DNA from: an uncultured SAR86 cluster bacterium
Lineage (GTDB): Bacteria; Pseudomonadota; Gammaproteobacteria; Magnimaribacterales; D2472
Assembly (NCBI GenBank): GCA_902557575.1
Contig: CACEAR010000004.1
Location: forward strand, 1-64,000
Direction: 5' to 3'
Length of the DNA stretch: 64,000 nt
A program made the position numbers and the translations under genes. The notes under the pieces were generated by a model, which searched no databases, was not told where the DNA came from, and worked only from the letters and a program-made list of their open reading frames with translations. This document shows, piece after piece, positions 27,491 to 36,780 of the stretch; the stretch's first letter is position 1, and each line of letters starts with the position of its first letter.

Positions 27491-29590
27491 ATGAATAAAT
27501 ATTTAAATATTCTATTATCTACAATTATTTTATCAGGCTGCATTCCTATGACTTCTAATACACCACCAAATCCAAAAAAAATTCCATATGAGCTAGAGGC
27601 GCATGGCGATATAAGAATTGATAACTACTATTGGATGAGAGACGATTCCAGATCAGATCAAGAATTGATCAGTTACCTTGAATCAGAAAATGAATATTTT
27701 AAAAAATGGAGAGATGAGCGCACTGACTATCAAGATGAAATTTTTAATGAATTAAAGAGAATGATTCCGGCCGAAGAAGAAACTCTTAGGGTTAAGGATG
27801 GAACTTATCTTTATTACAGTAGGATTAAAGCTGATCAACAATATTCGACTTACTTTCGAAATAATACAAATGAGGAAGTTCTTCTTGATGCTAATAAAGA
27901 AGCTGAAGGACATGAGTTTTATAGTGTTGCAGGTTTAAATATTTCTCCCGATGAAAAGTTAATGATTTACGGAGAAGACTTTACTGGAAGACGAGAATAT
28001 ACGCTACGAATAAAAGATTTACTTACAAATAAATTACTCGATGATGAGATTGTTAAGGTATCTCCGAATGCTATATGGTCGAGTGATTCAAAATATATTG
28101 TATATGCAAAAAAAGATGAAGAAACGCTAATACAAAATCAAATATATGTTCATGAACTAGGTACTGATCAATCTGAGGATAAATTAATTTATAAAGAGGA
28201 TGATAATGAATTTAATATTTGGTTATCAGAATCGAGAACAAAAAAATATATTTACATATATATAGAAAAAACAGATTCAAGTGAAGTATGGCTTCTAGAT
28301 AAAGCTAATCCTCTTGGAAAACTTGAATTGGTTTTAAAAAGATCAGAAAACCACCTTTATTCGATTGAAGATGGTGGTGATTATTTCTATGCCCTTTCAA
28401 ATTATGATGATGCAAAAAACTTCAAAGTTATGCGTCTTGAAAAAGATGATTTTCAAAACATCAATAATTGGGAAGAAGTTATTGAAGTTCGTGACACTCA
28501 CTATATTGAGGATATGTTAACTTTTAAAGAATTTATAGTTATTCAATCACGATATGATGGCATACCAATAATTGAAGTATTTAACTTAGCTAATAATTCC
28601 CTTAGTCAAATCACTATGAAGGACGAGGTTTATGATCTAGGTCTGGTTTATAACAATGATTTTGATTCAGGCTTTTTTAGATATTCTTATTCGTCATTAA
28701 AAACCTCTCCACAAATATTAAAATATGATTTATTCGATAACACCAATAATGTCATATGGAAGAAACAAGTAAATAACTTTATAGATACTGATTATGAGAT
28801 AAAGAGAATTAAAACACTTGCAAGAGATGACACTAATGTGCCCGTTTCAATTGTTTATAAAAAAGGTTTAGACCTTAAAAATGCACCTATGCTAATTTAT
28901 GGTTATGGGTCATATGGAATTAATATGGATTCAGGGTTTAGGTCAACTATTTCACCACTTTTAAATAGAGGTTTTATATTCGCTATTGCTCAAATAAGAG
29001 GTGGTGCTGATATGGGAAGATATTGGTACGAAGATGGTCGAATGCTCAATAAAAATAATACATTTTATGATTTTATAGATGCCACTAAATTTCTTACTGA
29101 AAATAATATTGGTCATAAAGATAAAATCTTTGCTATGGGAGGAAGTGCTGGGGGCTTACTGATGGGTGCTGTTATCAATTATGAACCTGAGCTATATTCA
29201 GGAATTGTAAGTGCTGTTCCATTTGTTGACGTTCTTACAACAATGTCTGATGAATCTATTCCTTTAACAACATTTGAATATGATGAATGGGGAAATCCAG
29301 CAAATGAAGATGAGTATTTCTATATGAAAACATATTCACCCTACGACAATATTAAAAAACAAAATTATCCAGCTGTTTTGGTTACTACAAGCTTATATGA
29401 TTCTCAAGTTCAATATTTTGAACCTGCTAAATATGTTCCAAAATTAAGAGAGTATTCAACTTCGAACAATCCTGTCTTCTTAAATATAAATCTTGTGGGT
29501 GGTCATGGAGGAAAAAGTGGAAGACTAGAATCTTTAAATGAAACGGCTTTAGATTATTCTTTTATATTGAATATTCTTAATCGGGAATAG
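27491..29590 (+). CDS. Oligopeptidase B-like S9A serine peptidase, lipoprotein
   Basis: A 699-residue prolyl-oligopeptidase-family enzyme. The N-terminal beta-propeller region (HGDIRIDNYYWMRDD and onward) is followed by a C-terminal alpha/beta-hydrolase domain. The nucleophile Ser552 is in GGSAGGLLMG, with RGGADMGRYWYEDGRML and the acid/His regions VTTSLYDSQVQY and VGGHGGKSGR. These are oligopeptidase B signatures, implying cleavage after Lys/Arg in short peptides. The ATG at 27491 is chosen because it yields a signal peptide with lipobox ILSGC (Cys17); the frame extends upstream to 27404 without purpose. Lipid anchoring is unusual, since E. coli PtrB is cytoplasmic. Confidence 0.9.
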   Translation: MNKYLNILLSTIILSGCIPMTSNTPPNPKKIPYELEAHGDIRIDNYYWMRDDSRSDQELISYLESENEYFKKWRDERTDYQDEIFNELKRMIPAEEETLRVKDGTYLYYSRIKADQQYSTYFRNNTNEEVLLDANKEAEGHEFYSVAGLNISPDEKLMIYGEDFTGRREYTLRIKDLLTNKLLDDEIVKVSPNAIWSSDSKYIVYAKKDEETLIQNQIYVHELGTDQSEDKLIYKEDDNEFNIWLSESRTKKYIYIYIEKTDSSEVWLLDKANPLGKLELVLKRSENHLYSIEDGGDYFYALSNYDDAKNFKVMRLEKDDFQNINNWEEVIEVRDTHYIEDMLTFKEFIVIQSRYDGIPIIEVFNLANNSLSQITMKDEVYDLGLVYNNDFDSGFFRYSYSSLKTSPQILKYDLFDNTNNVIWKKQVNNFIDTDYEIKRIKTLARDDTNVPVSIVYKKGLDLKNAPMLIYGYGSYGINMDSGFRSTISPLLNRGFIFAIAQIRGGADMGRYWYEDGRMLNKNNTFYDFIDATKFLTENNIGHKDKIFAMGGSAGGLLMGAVINYEPELYSGIVSAVPFVDVLTTMSDESIPLTTFEYDEWGNPANEDEYFYMKTYSPYDNIKKQNYPAVLVTTSLYDSQVQYFEPAKYVPKLREYSTSNNPVFLNINLVGGHGGKSGRLESLNETALDYSFILNILNRE

Positions 29591-32500
29591 TTAAATCTTT
29601 TACGGGCGGATTAATCTTATAGACTCTATACCTTTTCTTATTTGTATTATCTGAACTAATTCCAGCACCAGACTTATTTACTTCTAGAGAAACTGATATA
29701 TCAACATCTTCGCCATCTAGAGTTATATAAGTTTCTGAGCTACCGGCTCCAGGATAAACTGCAACAAATTCACCTACATCAGTAATAAAGTTATCCACAT
29801 AAGTGAAGAAGCTGTAATAGTACTGTCCATTTGGTATATCTGTTGCATTAAAAGTAATTTCACCATTTAACATTTCACCGTCGTTTCCAAAGTAAAGAGT
29901 TCTAACACCAGCAGTTTCATCTACTTGCCATAAATAGGTTGAAACATATTCAATGTATGGCCTATCTCTATCATCACCAATTTGTATTGTTGCTGTAGAT
30001 GTTTGAACATTTTCATTTGAAAAAGTTACTTTAGTTCGTGTTGAATATAGGCCATCAGGAAGAGATGATCTATCTAATGTTACGGTGTAAATTCCGAATC
30101 CATTCTCATCAACATTTTGTTGTGTAATTGATATAGCGCTTGGTATATCGTTTTCTATGCTGGTAACAGATAATTCACCATCTCCAACTTTAGTTACATT
30201 AATATCATAAGAATTGAATTCTTTACCAAGATTTACAGATCCAGGTGAAATAGATCCATATGTAAAATCTAGTCCCTCCTCATCAATAATTCGTGTAACT
30301 GCCTTATTAATATTTAACAGTCCATAACCAAATTCATTATCTTTACCTGGTTCACCTATATCATCGACTAAATGTCCATCAATTATTAAAGCATCAACTT
30401 GAGATGACAGTAACTCAGGAACTAAGGCATATAAGATAGCAATTGCCCCAGCAACATGCGGTGAAGCCATTGATGTACCCTGATAGAAAGCAAGATCCTC
30501 ATTAGATCCAAATGCTAAAACACCATCACCATATCCATCAGCATTAGCATCTGTTCCGACATCTCCACCAGGAGCAGCTATATCAACTCTATCGTTATAC
30601 GTTGAATAGTAAGCTCTATTTCTTGTAGCTTCGGTAGCGGCAACAGAAATAACATTATTACAAGAAGCTGGTGAACCATATTCTTCCGCTCCGGAGTTAC
30701 CAGATGAAGAAACTATAGATATATTTCTTTCATAAAGATCATTAATAGCTCCTTGATAGGCATTAGAGCAAGTACTTCCAGTACTGCCTAGACTCATGTT
30801 TACAACTTTTATAGGTGTATCACCGTTATAAACAGTACCAGAGCCATTAGCAAGTCCACCTGCATATAAGAGACCTTGAGCAATATCACTTACAAAACCA
30901 GTTCCATCAGCTCCTAGAACTCTTACAGGGACAACACCTATACCAAACCCATTGATATTATTTCCGTCATTTAATGCAGCAATTGTTGTTCCAACATGCG
31001 TTCCATGGGAATCAGTAGCAGCAGTTGAATCTGTTGGATCTGAATCATAACCATCCCCGTCGCCACTATTACTTATAGGAACGAAATCAAAGCCAGATGG
31101 AAGGAAAGCAGAAGTTGTATAAGCTGTTGAATCAGAGGATGGCGCACCAGAGTCTAATACAGCTACAGCAACATTTTTTGTTTCTTGACCAATAGCTGTA
31201 AGAGCAGTTTCAAGACCAATTTGCTGCAAATTCCATTGATAATTCCAACTTGGATCTTGTGTAAAGTTCATTGCTTTAGACTTAAGATCAAGTTCAAGGT
31301 TTAATCTTGGATAGAGATTTCTATAGTGTTGAAGTACCTTCATGTGCTTGAGGTACTCAACCTGTTTTGGATTATCTTGAATATCATTTAAATAGCTAGA
31401 ACCAAAAATTCTTTCAAATTCTCTATCGATATCTAAGTTAAACCTTCGTAATCCTTTAAATCCTGTATCATTTAGCTCGCTAAATTTTGTATTTATATTA
31501 GGTTCTGGATACACATCTATGCTCACTGCATCTGCTTGATCGTATTCATAATCTGGACCAAATGGAATATATGAGATGAATCTGTTTTTACCATAATTCT
31601 CGTTAATTGAACTAAACGAAGATGCACCGGAAACATTAGATCCAAAGGTTAAAACATATTTTGAATGTCCTTCATTAGCCTTTACTACTGCATAGAATGT
31701 TCCAGAGTCAGGTAAAACAATTACTTTCCTCGTATTAGTGTTTACAGCGAGGGAGTAATCAGCAAGAGATCCGTCTTCGTTATAAAGTAGTAGGTCTACA
31801 TCCATAGATTCATATTCACAGCAGTAGAATGAACCAGGGTTATCTGGCAGATCTTCATAAATTAAGCCCTCAATTTGAAGGGTTACTGCTAAATTTGGAG
31901 CAGCTGTAAGTTTGTACCAATCTTCTGTATCAAAATTTTCTAGTGTTTGAGTAAGACAATTTCCATTTTCATCAACACCAACGCAGAAACCATTCTCTAC
32001 TAAAACAATATCTACTGTGTTATCACCAATATGACCAATTAAATCAGTTGGATTAATTATTGTTTGAGCGCTAGATGCAGAGTTATTTTCTGTGTAGGTA
32101 TATTTGAGTGTATTTTGTACATCACCATCAATAGCAGTATATCTATTTGAATAAAGAGTACCATTAATTGTATATGTGTCTTTTATGTCAGTAACAGTAA
32201 TTAATAAATCTATAATTGTTTCTAAGGCTTCAGCTGTATCTTCAACCGCTCTTAATTGAACTTCATAAATACCATCACTGTTTGCATCTGTAGGTTCTTC
32301 GTAATCAGCTCCATCAAAAGCAATAAATGCTAAGCTTCCATTTGCTTCATCAACATTAAAAGTCCTAAATAGTGATTCGTCTGCACCTCCATTAATAGCC
32401 CAACTAACACCACTTCCCTCTGGATCAACAACACTGATTGATGTAACTATCCTTACATTCTCCTCAACAAAGACATCTGAATCTAGACCTACAAATTCAG

Positions 32501-35500
32501 GTGACTCAGGAACATCCGATACAATAATCTCAACATCTTGAGTTGTTCTATTAAAACCATCATCAGCAAAAACAGTTACTGTATAAACATTGTTAGTATC
32601 TGAATCTGATGGACTTTCATAATTAAGACCTCCTTCAAAATACAATAAATTGCTAACAACACTAAATCCAGCTGAATCATCGCCACTAACTCCTATTGTT
32701 AGTTGATTGTTTTCAGGGTCTGTTACAGTGAAAGTAGCGATTTCAGCAATATTTTCATCAAGCGTGTAGGACGTTTGTAAATCGCTTATAACAGGTGGAT
32801 TATTTACTTCGAGAACAGTAATGCTTATTTCATCACTTGTAGTCGTAAAAGATCCATCAGATGCAGATATATTTAATTTATAAACATTATCCCCATTACT
32901 ATCACTAGGGTTTGCAAAGTCAGGAGCTGAATTAAATGATAAGTTTCCAGCATCAGAAATACTAAATAATGAACTATCTGTTCCATTTTTAGACAATGTT
33001 ACATCATCGCCATCAGCATCTGTTGTTGATATATCTACAACATTGGTTTGACCATTTGTTACCTCAATATTAGTAGATAGATCAACAAATGTTGGCGCGT
33101 TATCGTTTAGGTTAGTAATTGTGAGAGTGAATTCTGGCGATGTTGCTGACAATGCACCATCGGTAGCAATGACATTTAAATTGTATATATTGTCACCATT
33201 TGAATCAGATGGATTCTCATAGTCAGGAGCTCCTAAGAAAGAAACTACATTTCCTGAAACTGTAAATAAAGATCCATCAGTTCCGGATAATGAGTATGAC
33301 AAGGAATCTCCATCTTCATCAGATATATCTTCAGGTATATCAATTGTTTCTACTGAAGTACTGTTTTCAGGATAATTAAAAACAGTTTGAAGGGTGTTAT
33401 TCCATACTGGGGGTTCGTTTACATCAGAAATATTTACAGATATTGATGAAGAAGAGCTATAAAGACCATCTGTTACAGAAGCCGTGAAAGAATAATTATT
33501 TTTAACTTCAAAATTAGCATTATTTTTTAGCGTTAAAATTCCTGAATCTGTAATTTCAAGATCGGAAGAATCACCTCCACTTATTGAGAAAGTAAGATCA
33601 TCATTATCCGCATCTGAAGCAGTAAGTGTGGTAACTGCCTTTTGATTTTCTGAAACTGTAAATGAAACACCAGAAGTAATCACTGGGTCGTTATCATTGA
33701 TATTACTTATAGATAATTCTACTTCTTGAGATGTTGTATTTAAGTCGTCGCTAAAATTAACACTTAACAGATAAACATTATTTGCATCCGAATCTTCTGG
33801 TAATTCATAATCTTTACTGGATGAGGTTAAAGAAGCATTTAATCCATCAAAGGTTAAAGTAAATAAATCCTTATCTACACCACTTAATGAATAGTTGATA
33901 GTATCGTTTTGTGGATCAGTTACAGTAAATGAAATGCTAATAGATTCATTTTCATCTAAAGATTGAGATGATAAGCCCTCAATAATTGGATTACCCTCAT
34001 TTTCAACATCTAAAATTGTAATAACAAGATCATCAGTAACTGTGTCTGTACCATCTGATGCTTCAACAGTTATTTCATATGCGTTATCAGAATTTGTATC
34101 TGTTGGAGTTTCAAAATCTGGATTTGTTTTAAACGTAATTGCACCAGATGTCGAAATAGAAAGTTTTTCTGCGTCATTACCTGATAAAGAATATCCAATT
34201 ACGTCATCTTCAACATCTTCAACATTAACAGATAAAACATTTAACGTATTTTCATCAATTGATGATGAAGAGACAAAATCCTTGAAAGTTGGTGGGTCAT
34301 TAACGCTAACAACGTCAATGGAAATATTTGCTGATGCGGATGTACCATCTACATTAACTGTATATGTTAATGAGTCTGCACCAAAGTAATTTTCATTTGG
34401 TGCATATATTATGTTGTTACTCTCATCTAGGGATGCAGACCCATTTGACGGGGCAGAAATAGAAACGGACAATCCATAATAATCATTGCCAGCATCAATA
34501 ACATCGTTTGCTAGAGGAGAAAACTCTAAGCTATTGTCTTCATTAGTTGTAACTGAGTCATCAGTTAACGTTATGACCTGATCGAGACTTGATTCATCAA
34601 TATTTTGATCTGAGGCTATAAGCGAATTTAAATTTGATGAATAAGTAGCTATTCGAACTGCATCTGCTGAACCATTTGCTAAAGCGATTACATCATTTAA
34701 AAAAGTACCTGTTGCAAAATTTATGATTGCAGATGTAGCTGAAGAATTATTTCTTACAGATATCTTCTCCACTATTGATTTAATAATAGATTTGAGATCA
34801 CTGGATACAGAGCTTGAAATGTCTTCAGATGCTGAAGAACTTAAAGAAATACTATTTGCGCTAAGAACACTATCAATATATGCATCGATAAAACTGCTCG
34901 TTTCAATAAACTCAGATAAATTTGTATTTCCTGAATCAAAACTTTGTTGAATGTTTGTATAAAGGCTTTCAAAGAAAGTTTTTGTATCAATTGATGATGA
35001 GTTTGTTTCATTAACAAAGGCTTGCAATGAATATGCTAATACAAATATTTGGGCATTTGTTTCGTAGTATTTATTTGCAGCTGAACTTGAATCTACTCCA
35101 GCAACTGGATTATTGGAGTAAATATCAATACTTGAACCTAAATTCAATAGAGTATTTATGTCTGAACTGCCAGAATTTGCATAGTCTAGCGATGTTAGGG
35201 CCGAAACAACCCTCGAAGTACTTGATGATGCTTTGTGGGAGAGTGACAAATTTGTTAAGTCAACTCCAGATGCATTATCTGAACCACCAAAAGAAATAAT
35301 ATCTTGCGGATCATTAGGAAGCTCGAATACACCGCTAGAATCTGCTGAAGTGGATGGCTCGCCATCATCCGATTGATAGTTTGAATTTATATCTAAAATA
35401 ACCGTTGATGAAGAAATATAATTTGCGCCAACCACAACACCCTGCGAATTTCCAATTACATTTGTTGTGACTGATCTAGATGTTGATGTGCCAGCTGAAT

Positions 35501-35795
35501 TAGAGCAAGTTAAAGTATAGGTTTTTTGACCCTCTGAATCTGGTGTAACAGTTTCAGAACCTGATAAAGCTCTTGAACCAGCCCAAGATCCAGATGCTGA
35601 GCACGAAGAAGCATTAGATGTTGTCCAAGTTAAAGTTACTGAATTACCCAGGTATATTTGATCATCGGAAATTGATAATGTGATACTTGCACCTGGAACA
35701 GGAGGTTCAGGAGTACTCCCACCTCCGCCACCACCACCGCCACAACTTGCTATAACGAATAATAGTGACAAATATATATAAAAATTGCGGAACAT
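29577..35795 (-). CDS. Giant cadherin-repeat subtilisin-like protease lipoprotein
   Basis: A 2072-residue surface protein. The lipobox is FVIASC (Cys18), followed by eight glycines. In order it has: an Ig-like domain (about 35-113), an Asp/Ser-rich alpha-helical region (115-405), eight beta domains of about 100 residues (about 410-1205; one bacterial cadherin type and seven cadherin repeats such as DYENPSDSNGDNIYNLNV, rich in Ca2+-binding Asp), a PPC-like domain (about 1210-1370), an S8 peptidase domain and a C-terminal beta region. The catalytic triad is D1548 (VAVLDSGAP), H1600 (DSHGTHVG) and S1775 (GTSMASPHVAG). It could be a predatory or particle-degrading protease, or be self-processing. 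It overlaps convergent oligopeptidase B by 14 bp. Confidence 0.9.
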   Translation of the reverse strand: MFRNFYIYLSLLFVIASCGGGGGGGGSTPEPPVPGASITLSISDDQIYLGNSVTLTWTTSNASSCSASGSWAGSRALSGSETVTPDSEGQKTYTLTCSNSAGTSTSRSVTTNVIGNSQGVVVGANYISSSTVILDINSNYQSDDGEPSTSADSSGVFELPNDPQDIISFGGSDNASGVDLTNLSLSHKASSSTSRVVSALTSLDYANSGSSDINTLLNLGSSIDIYSNNPVAGVDSSSAANKYYETNAQIFVLAYSLQAFVNETNSSSIDTKTFFESLYTNIQQSFDSGNTNLSEFIETSSFIDAYIDSVLSANSISLSSSASEDISSSVSSDLKSIIKSIVEKISVRNNSSATSAIINFATGTFLNDVIALANGSADAVRIATYSSNLNSLIASDQNIDESSLDQVITLTDDSVTTNEDNSLEFSPLANDVIDAGNDYYGLSVSISAPSNGSASLDESNNIIYAPNENYFGADSLTYTVNVDGTSASANISIDVVSVNDPPTFKDFVSSSSIDENTLNVLSVNVEDVEDDVIGYSLSGNDAEKLSISTSGAITFKTNPDFETPTDTNSDNAYEITVEASDGTDTVTDDLVITILDVENEGNPIIEGLSSQSLDENESISISFTVTDPQNDTINYSLSGVDKDLFTLTFDGLNASLTSSSKDYELPEDSDANNVYLLSVNFSDDLNTTSQEVELSISNINDNDPVITSGVSFTVSENQKAVTTLTASDADNDDLTFSISGGDSSDLEITDSGILTLKNNANFEVKNNYSFTASVTDGLYSSSSSISVNISDVNEPPVWNNTLQTVFNYPENSTSVETIDIPEDISDEDGDSLSYSLSGTDGSLFTVSGNVVSFLGAPDYENPSDSNGDNIYNLNVIATDGALSATSPEFTLTITNLNDNAPTFVDLSTNIEVTNGQTNVVDISTTDADGDDVTLSKNGTDSSLFSISDAGNLSFNSAPDFANPSDSNGDNVYKLNISASDGSFTTTSDEISITVLEVNNPPVISDLQTSYTLDENIAEIATFTVTDPENNQLTIGVSGDDSAGFSVVSNLLYFEGGLNYESPSDSDTNNVYTVTVFADDGFNRTTQDVEIIVSDVPESPEFVGLDSDVFVEENVRIVTSISVVDPEGSGVSWAINGGADESLFRTFNVDEANGSLAFIAFDGADYEEPTDANSDGIYEVQLRAVEDTAEALETIIDLLITVTDIKDTYTINGTLYSNRYTAIDGDVQNTLKYTYTENNSASSAQTIINPTDLIGHIGDNTVDIVLVENGFCVGVDENGNCLTQTLENFDTEDWYKLTAAPNLAVTLQIEGLIYEDLPDNPGSFYCCEYESMDVDLLLYNEDGSLADYSLAVNTNTRKVIVLPDSGTFYAVVKANEGHSKYVLTFGSNVSGASSFSSINENYGKNRFISYIPFGPDYEYDQADAVSIDVYPEPNINTKFSELNDTGFKGLRRFNLDIDREFERIFGSSYLNDIQDNPKQVEYLKHMKVLQHYRNLYPRLNLELDLKSKAMNFTQDPSWNYQWNLQQIGLETALTAIGQETKNVAVAVLDSGAPSSDSTAYTTSAFLPSGFDFVPISNSGDGDGYDSDPTDSTAATDSHGTHVGTTIAALNDGNNINGFGIGVVPVRVLGADGTGFVSDIAQGLLYAGGLANGSGTVYNGDTPIKVVNMSLGSTGSTCSNAYQGAINDLYERNISIVSSSGNSGAEEYGSPASCNNVISVAATEATRNRAYYSTYNDRVDIAAPGGDVGTDANADGYGDGVLAFGSNEDLAFYQGTSMASPHVAGAIAILYALVPELLSSQVDALIIDGHLVDDIGEPGKDNEFGYGLLNINKAVTRIIDEEGLDFTYGSISPGSVNLGKEFNSYDINVTKVGDGELSVTSIENDIPSAISITQQNVDENGFGIYTVTLDRSSLPDGLYSTRTKVTFSNENVQTSTATIQIGDDRDRPYIEYVSTYLWQVDETAGVRTLYFGNDGEMLNGEITFNATDIPNGQYYYSFFTYVDNFITDVGEFVAVYPGAGSSETYITLDGEDVDISVSLEVNKSGAGISSDNTNKKRYRVYKINPPVKDLTIPD

Positions 35796-35805
35796 GATGT
35801 ATTTC

Positions 35806-35843
35806 TATTTTAAGTGACTTTTAATATTTTAAGTGACTTTTAA
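35806..35843. repeat. Two perfect 19-bp tandem repeats containing AAGTGACTT
   Basis: The unit TATTTTAAGTGACTTTTAA occurs twice, head to tail, with no mismatch. Each copy contains AAGT-G-ACTT, an inverted repeat with a one-base centre, so the array offers two operator-like half-turn sites spaced 19 bp. It lies in the 68-bp gap between the subtilisin gene start and the GH16 gene end, about 11-49 bp upstream of the subtilisin ATG. A regulator site for the subtilisin gene is plausible, but a chance duplication cannot be excluded. Confidence 0.75.
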
Positions 35844-35863
35844 CTAAATTAAAACGTTCAATT

Positions 35864-36775
35864 TTAAAGCGTTTCATATTTCACCCAATCTATAAGAAAT
35901 CTCTTATCATCAGGACAATTTGAAGCATTTGCTGCATAGCAAAGATCATTATTATTTACATAATTACCAACAAAATTTCCTCCAACGGCAACATTGATAA
36001 TTAGATAAAAAATCTCATTAAATGGATAATTTTCTCCAAAACCTATTTGATTAGAGGTTAATTCAAATACGGTATATTCATTATCAAGGATAAATTTCAT
36101 TGAATCTTCCTCCCATACGAAAGCAAGTTCATGAAATATTTCATTTAAATTATTAGATTGGCTTAAAAGATAAGTTCCCCCCTGGTATTTGTGGTTAGCT
36201 GGATCTGAACCATAATGAACTGTAGATAAAATTTCTTGCATATTATCACCACGTATTTCCACAAGATCTATTTCTCCACTTGCAGGCCACCCACCGTATA
36301 TAGATTCTGATGGCATCATCCAAATTGCAGGCCACATACCAACACCTTCAGGAGATCTAAATCTTACAGTTATTTTTCCTGGATGAGTAAAATCTACCTT
36401 ATTCTCAGTTATAAGTTTTGCAGATGTATAGTTAAAACCCTCTTTTGATTCATTTAAAGGAGTAATCCTTAAGCATCCATTAATTATATTGGCATTTTTT
36501 ATATCATCTGTATAAAACTGCCTTTCGTTGTTACCCCAACCAGGAATACCATATTCAGCTCCATTACCAATCATAGGAGACCAGCTGTCTGAATATGAAA
36601 GTTCTAAGAAATCATCTATCCAAATTATTTTATCTATTGGACCATCATAATTTTGACAAGTGATTGCTTGGTAGGAGTTTGTTGGAGGTTCAATATCAGG
36701 AACCAATACAGCTGATGAGCCACCTCCACCACAAGAACTAACAATAAAAATCAAACAAAGATATTTGAATTTCAT
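35864..36775 (-). CDS. GH16 family beta-glucanase (laminarinase-like) lipoprotein
   Basis: A 303-residue glycoside hydrolase. The lipobox is VSSC (Cys15), followed by four glycines. The GH16 catalytic motif GEIDLVEIRG gives nucleophile E168, D170 and acid/base E173. FRSPEGVGMWPAIWMMP and the late LIINVAVGGNF segment are typical of bacterial laminarinases hydrolysing beta-1,3(1,4)-glucan. Laminarin is an abundant algal glucan, so a role in marine polysaccharide use is likely, though the substrate is not proven. It is 5 bp after the Na+/amino-acid symporter gene. No TonB-dependent receptor accompanies it here. Confidence 0.9.
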   Translation of the reverse strand: MKFKYLCLIFIVSSCGGGGSSAVLVPDIEPPTNSYQAITCQNYDGPIDKIIWIDDFLELSYSDSWSPMIGNGAEYGIPGWGNNERQFYTDDIKNANIINGCLRITPLNESKEGFNYTSAKLITENKVDFTHPGKITVRFRSPEGVGMWPAIWMMPSESIYGGWPASGEIDLVEIRGDNMQEILSTVHYGSDPANHKYQGGTYLLSQSNNLNEIFHELAFVWEEDSMKFILDNEYTVFELTSNQIGFGENYPFNEIFYLIINVAVGGNFVGNYVNNNDLCYAANASNCPDDKRFLIDWVKYETL

Positions 36776-36780
36776 TAAAT

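Noticed and set aside
34042-34389. A 115-codon plus-strand open frame opposite the subtilisin giant
   Set aside because: It is antisense to clear cadherin repeats, resembles no family, and its composition is what reverse reading of Ser/Asp-rich codons produces.
29577-35795. The giant gene as a recent horizontally acquired island
   Set aside because: It is AT-rich like its neighbours, lacks flanking mobile genes or repeats of that sort, and its ends are packed tightly with adjacent genes.
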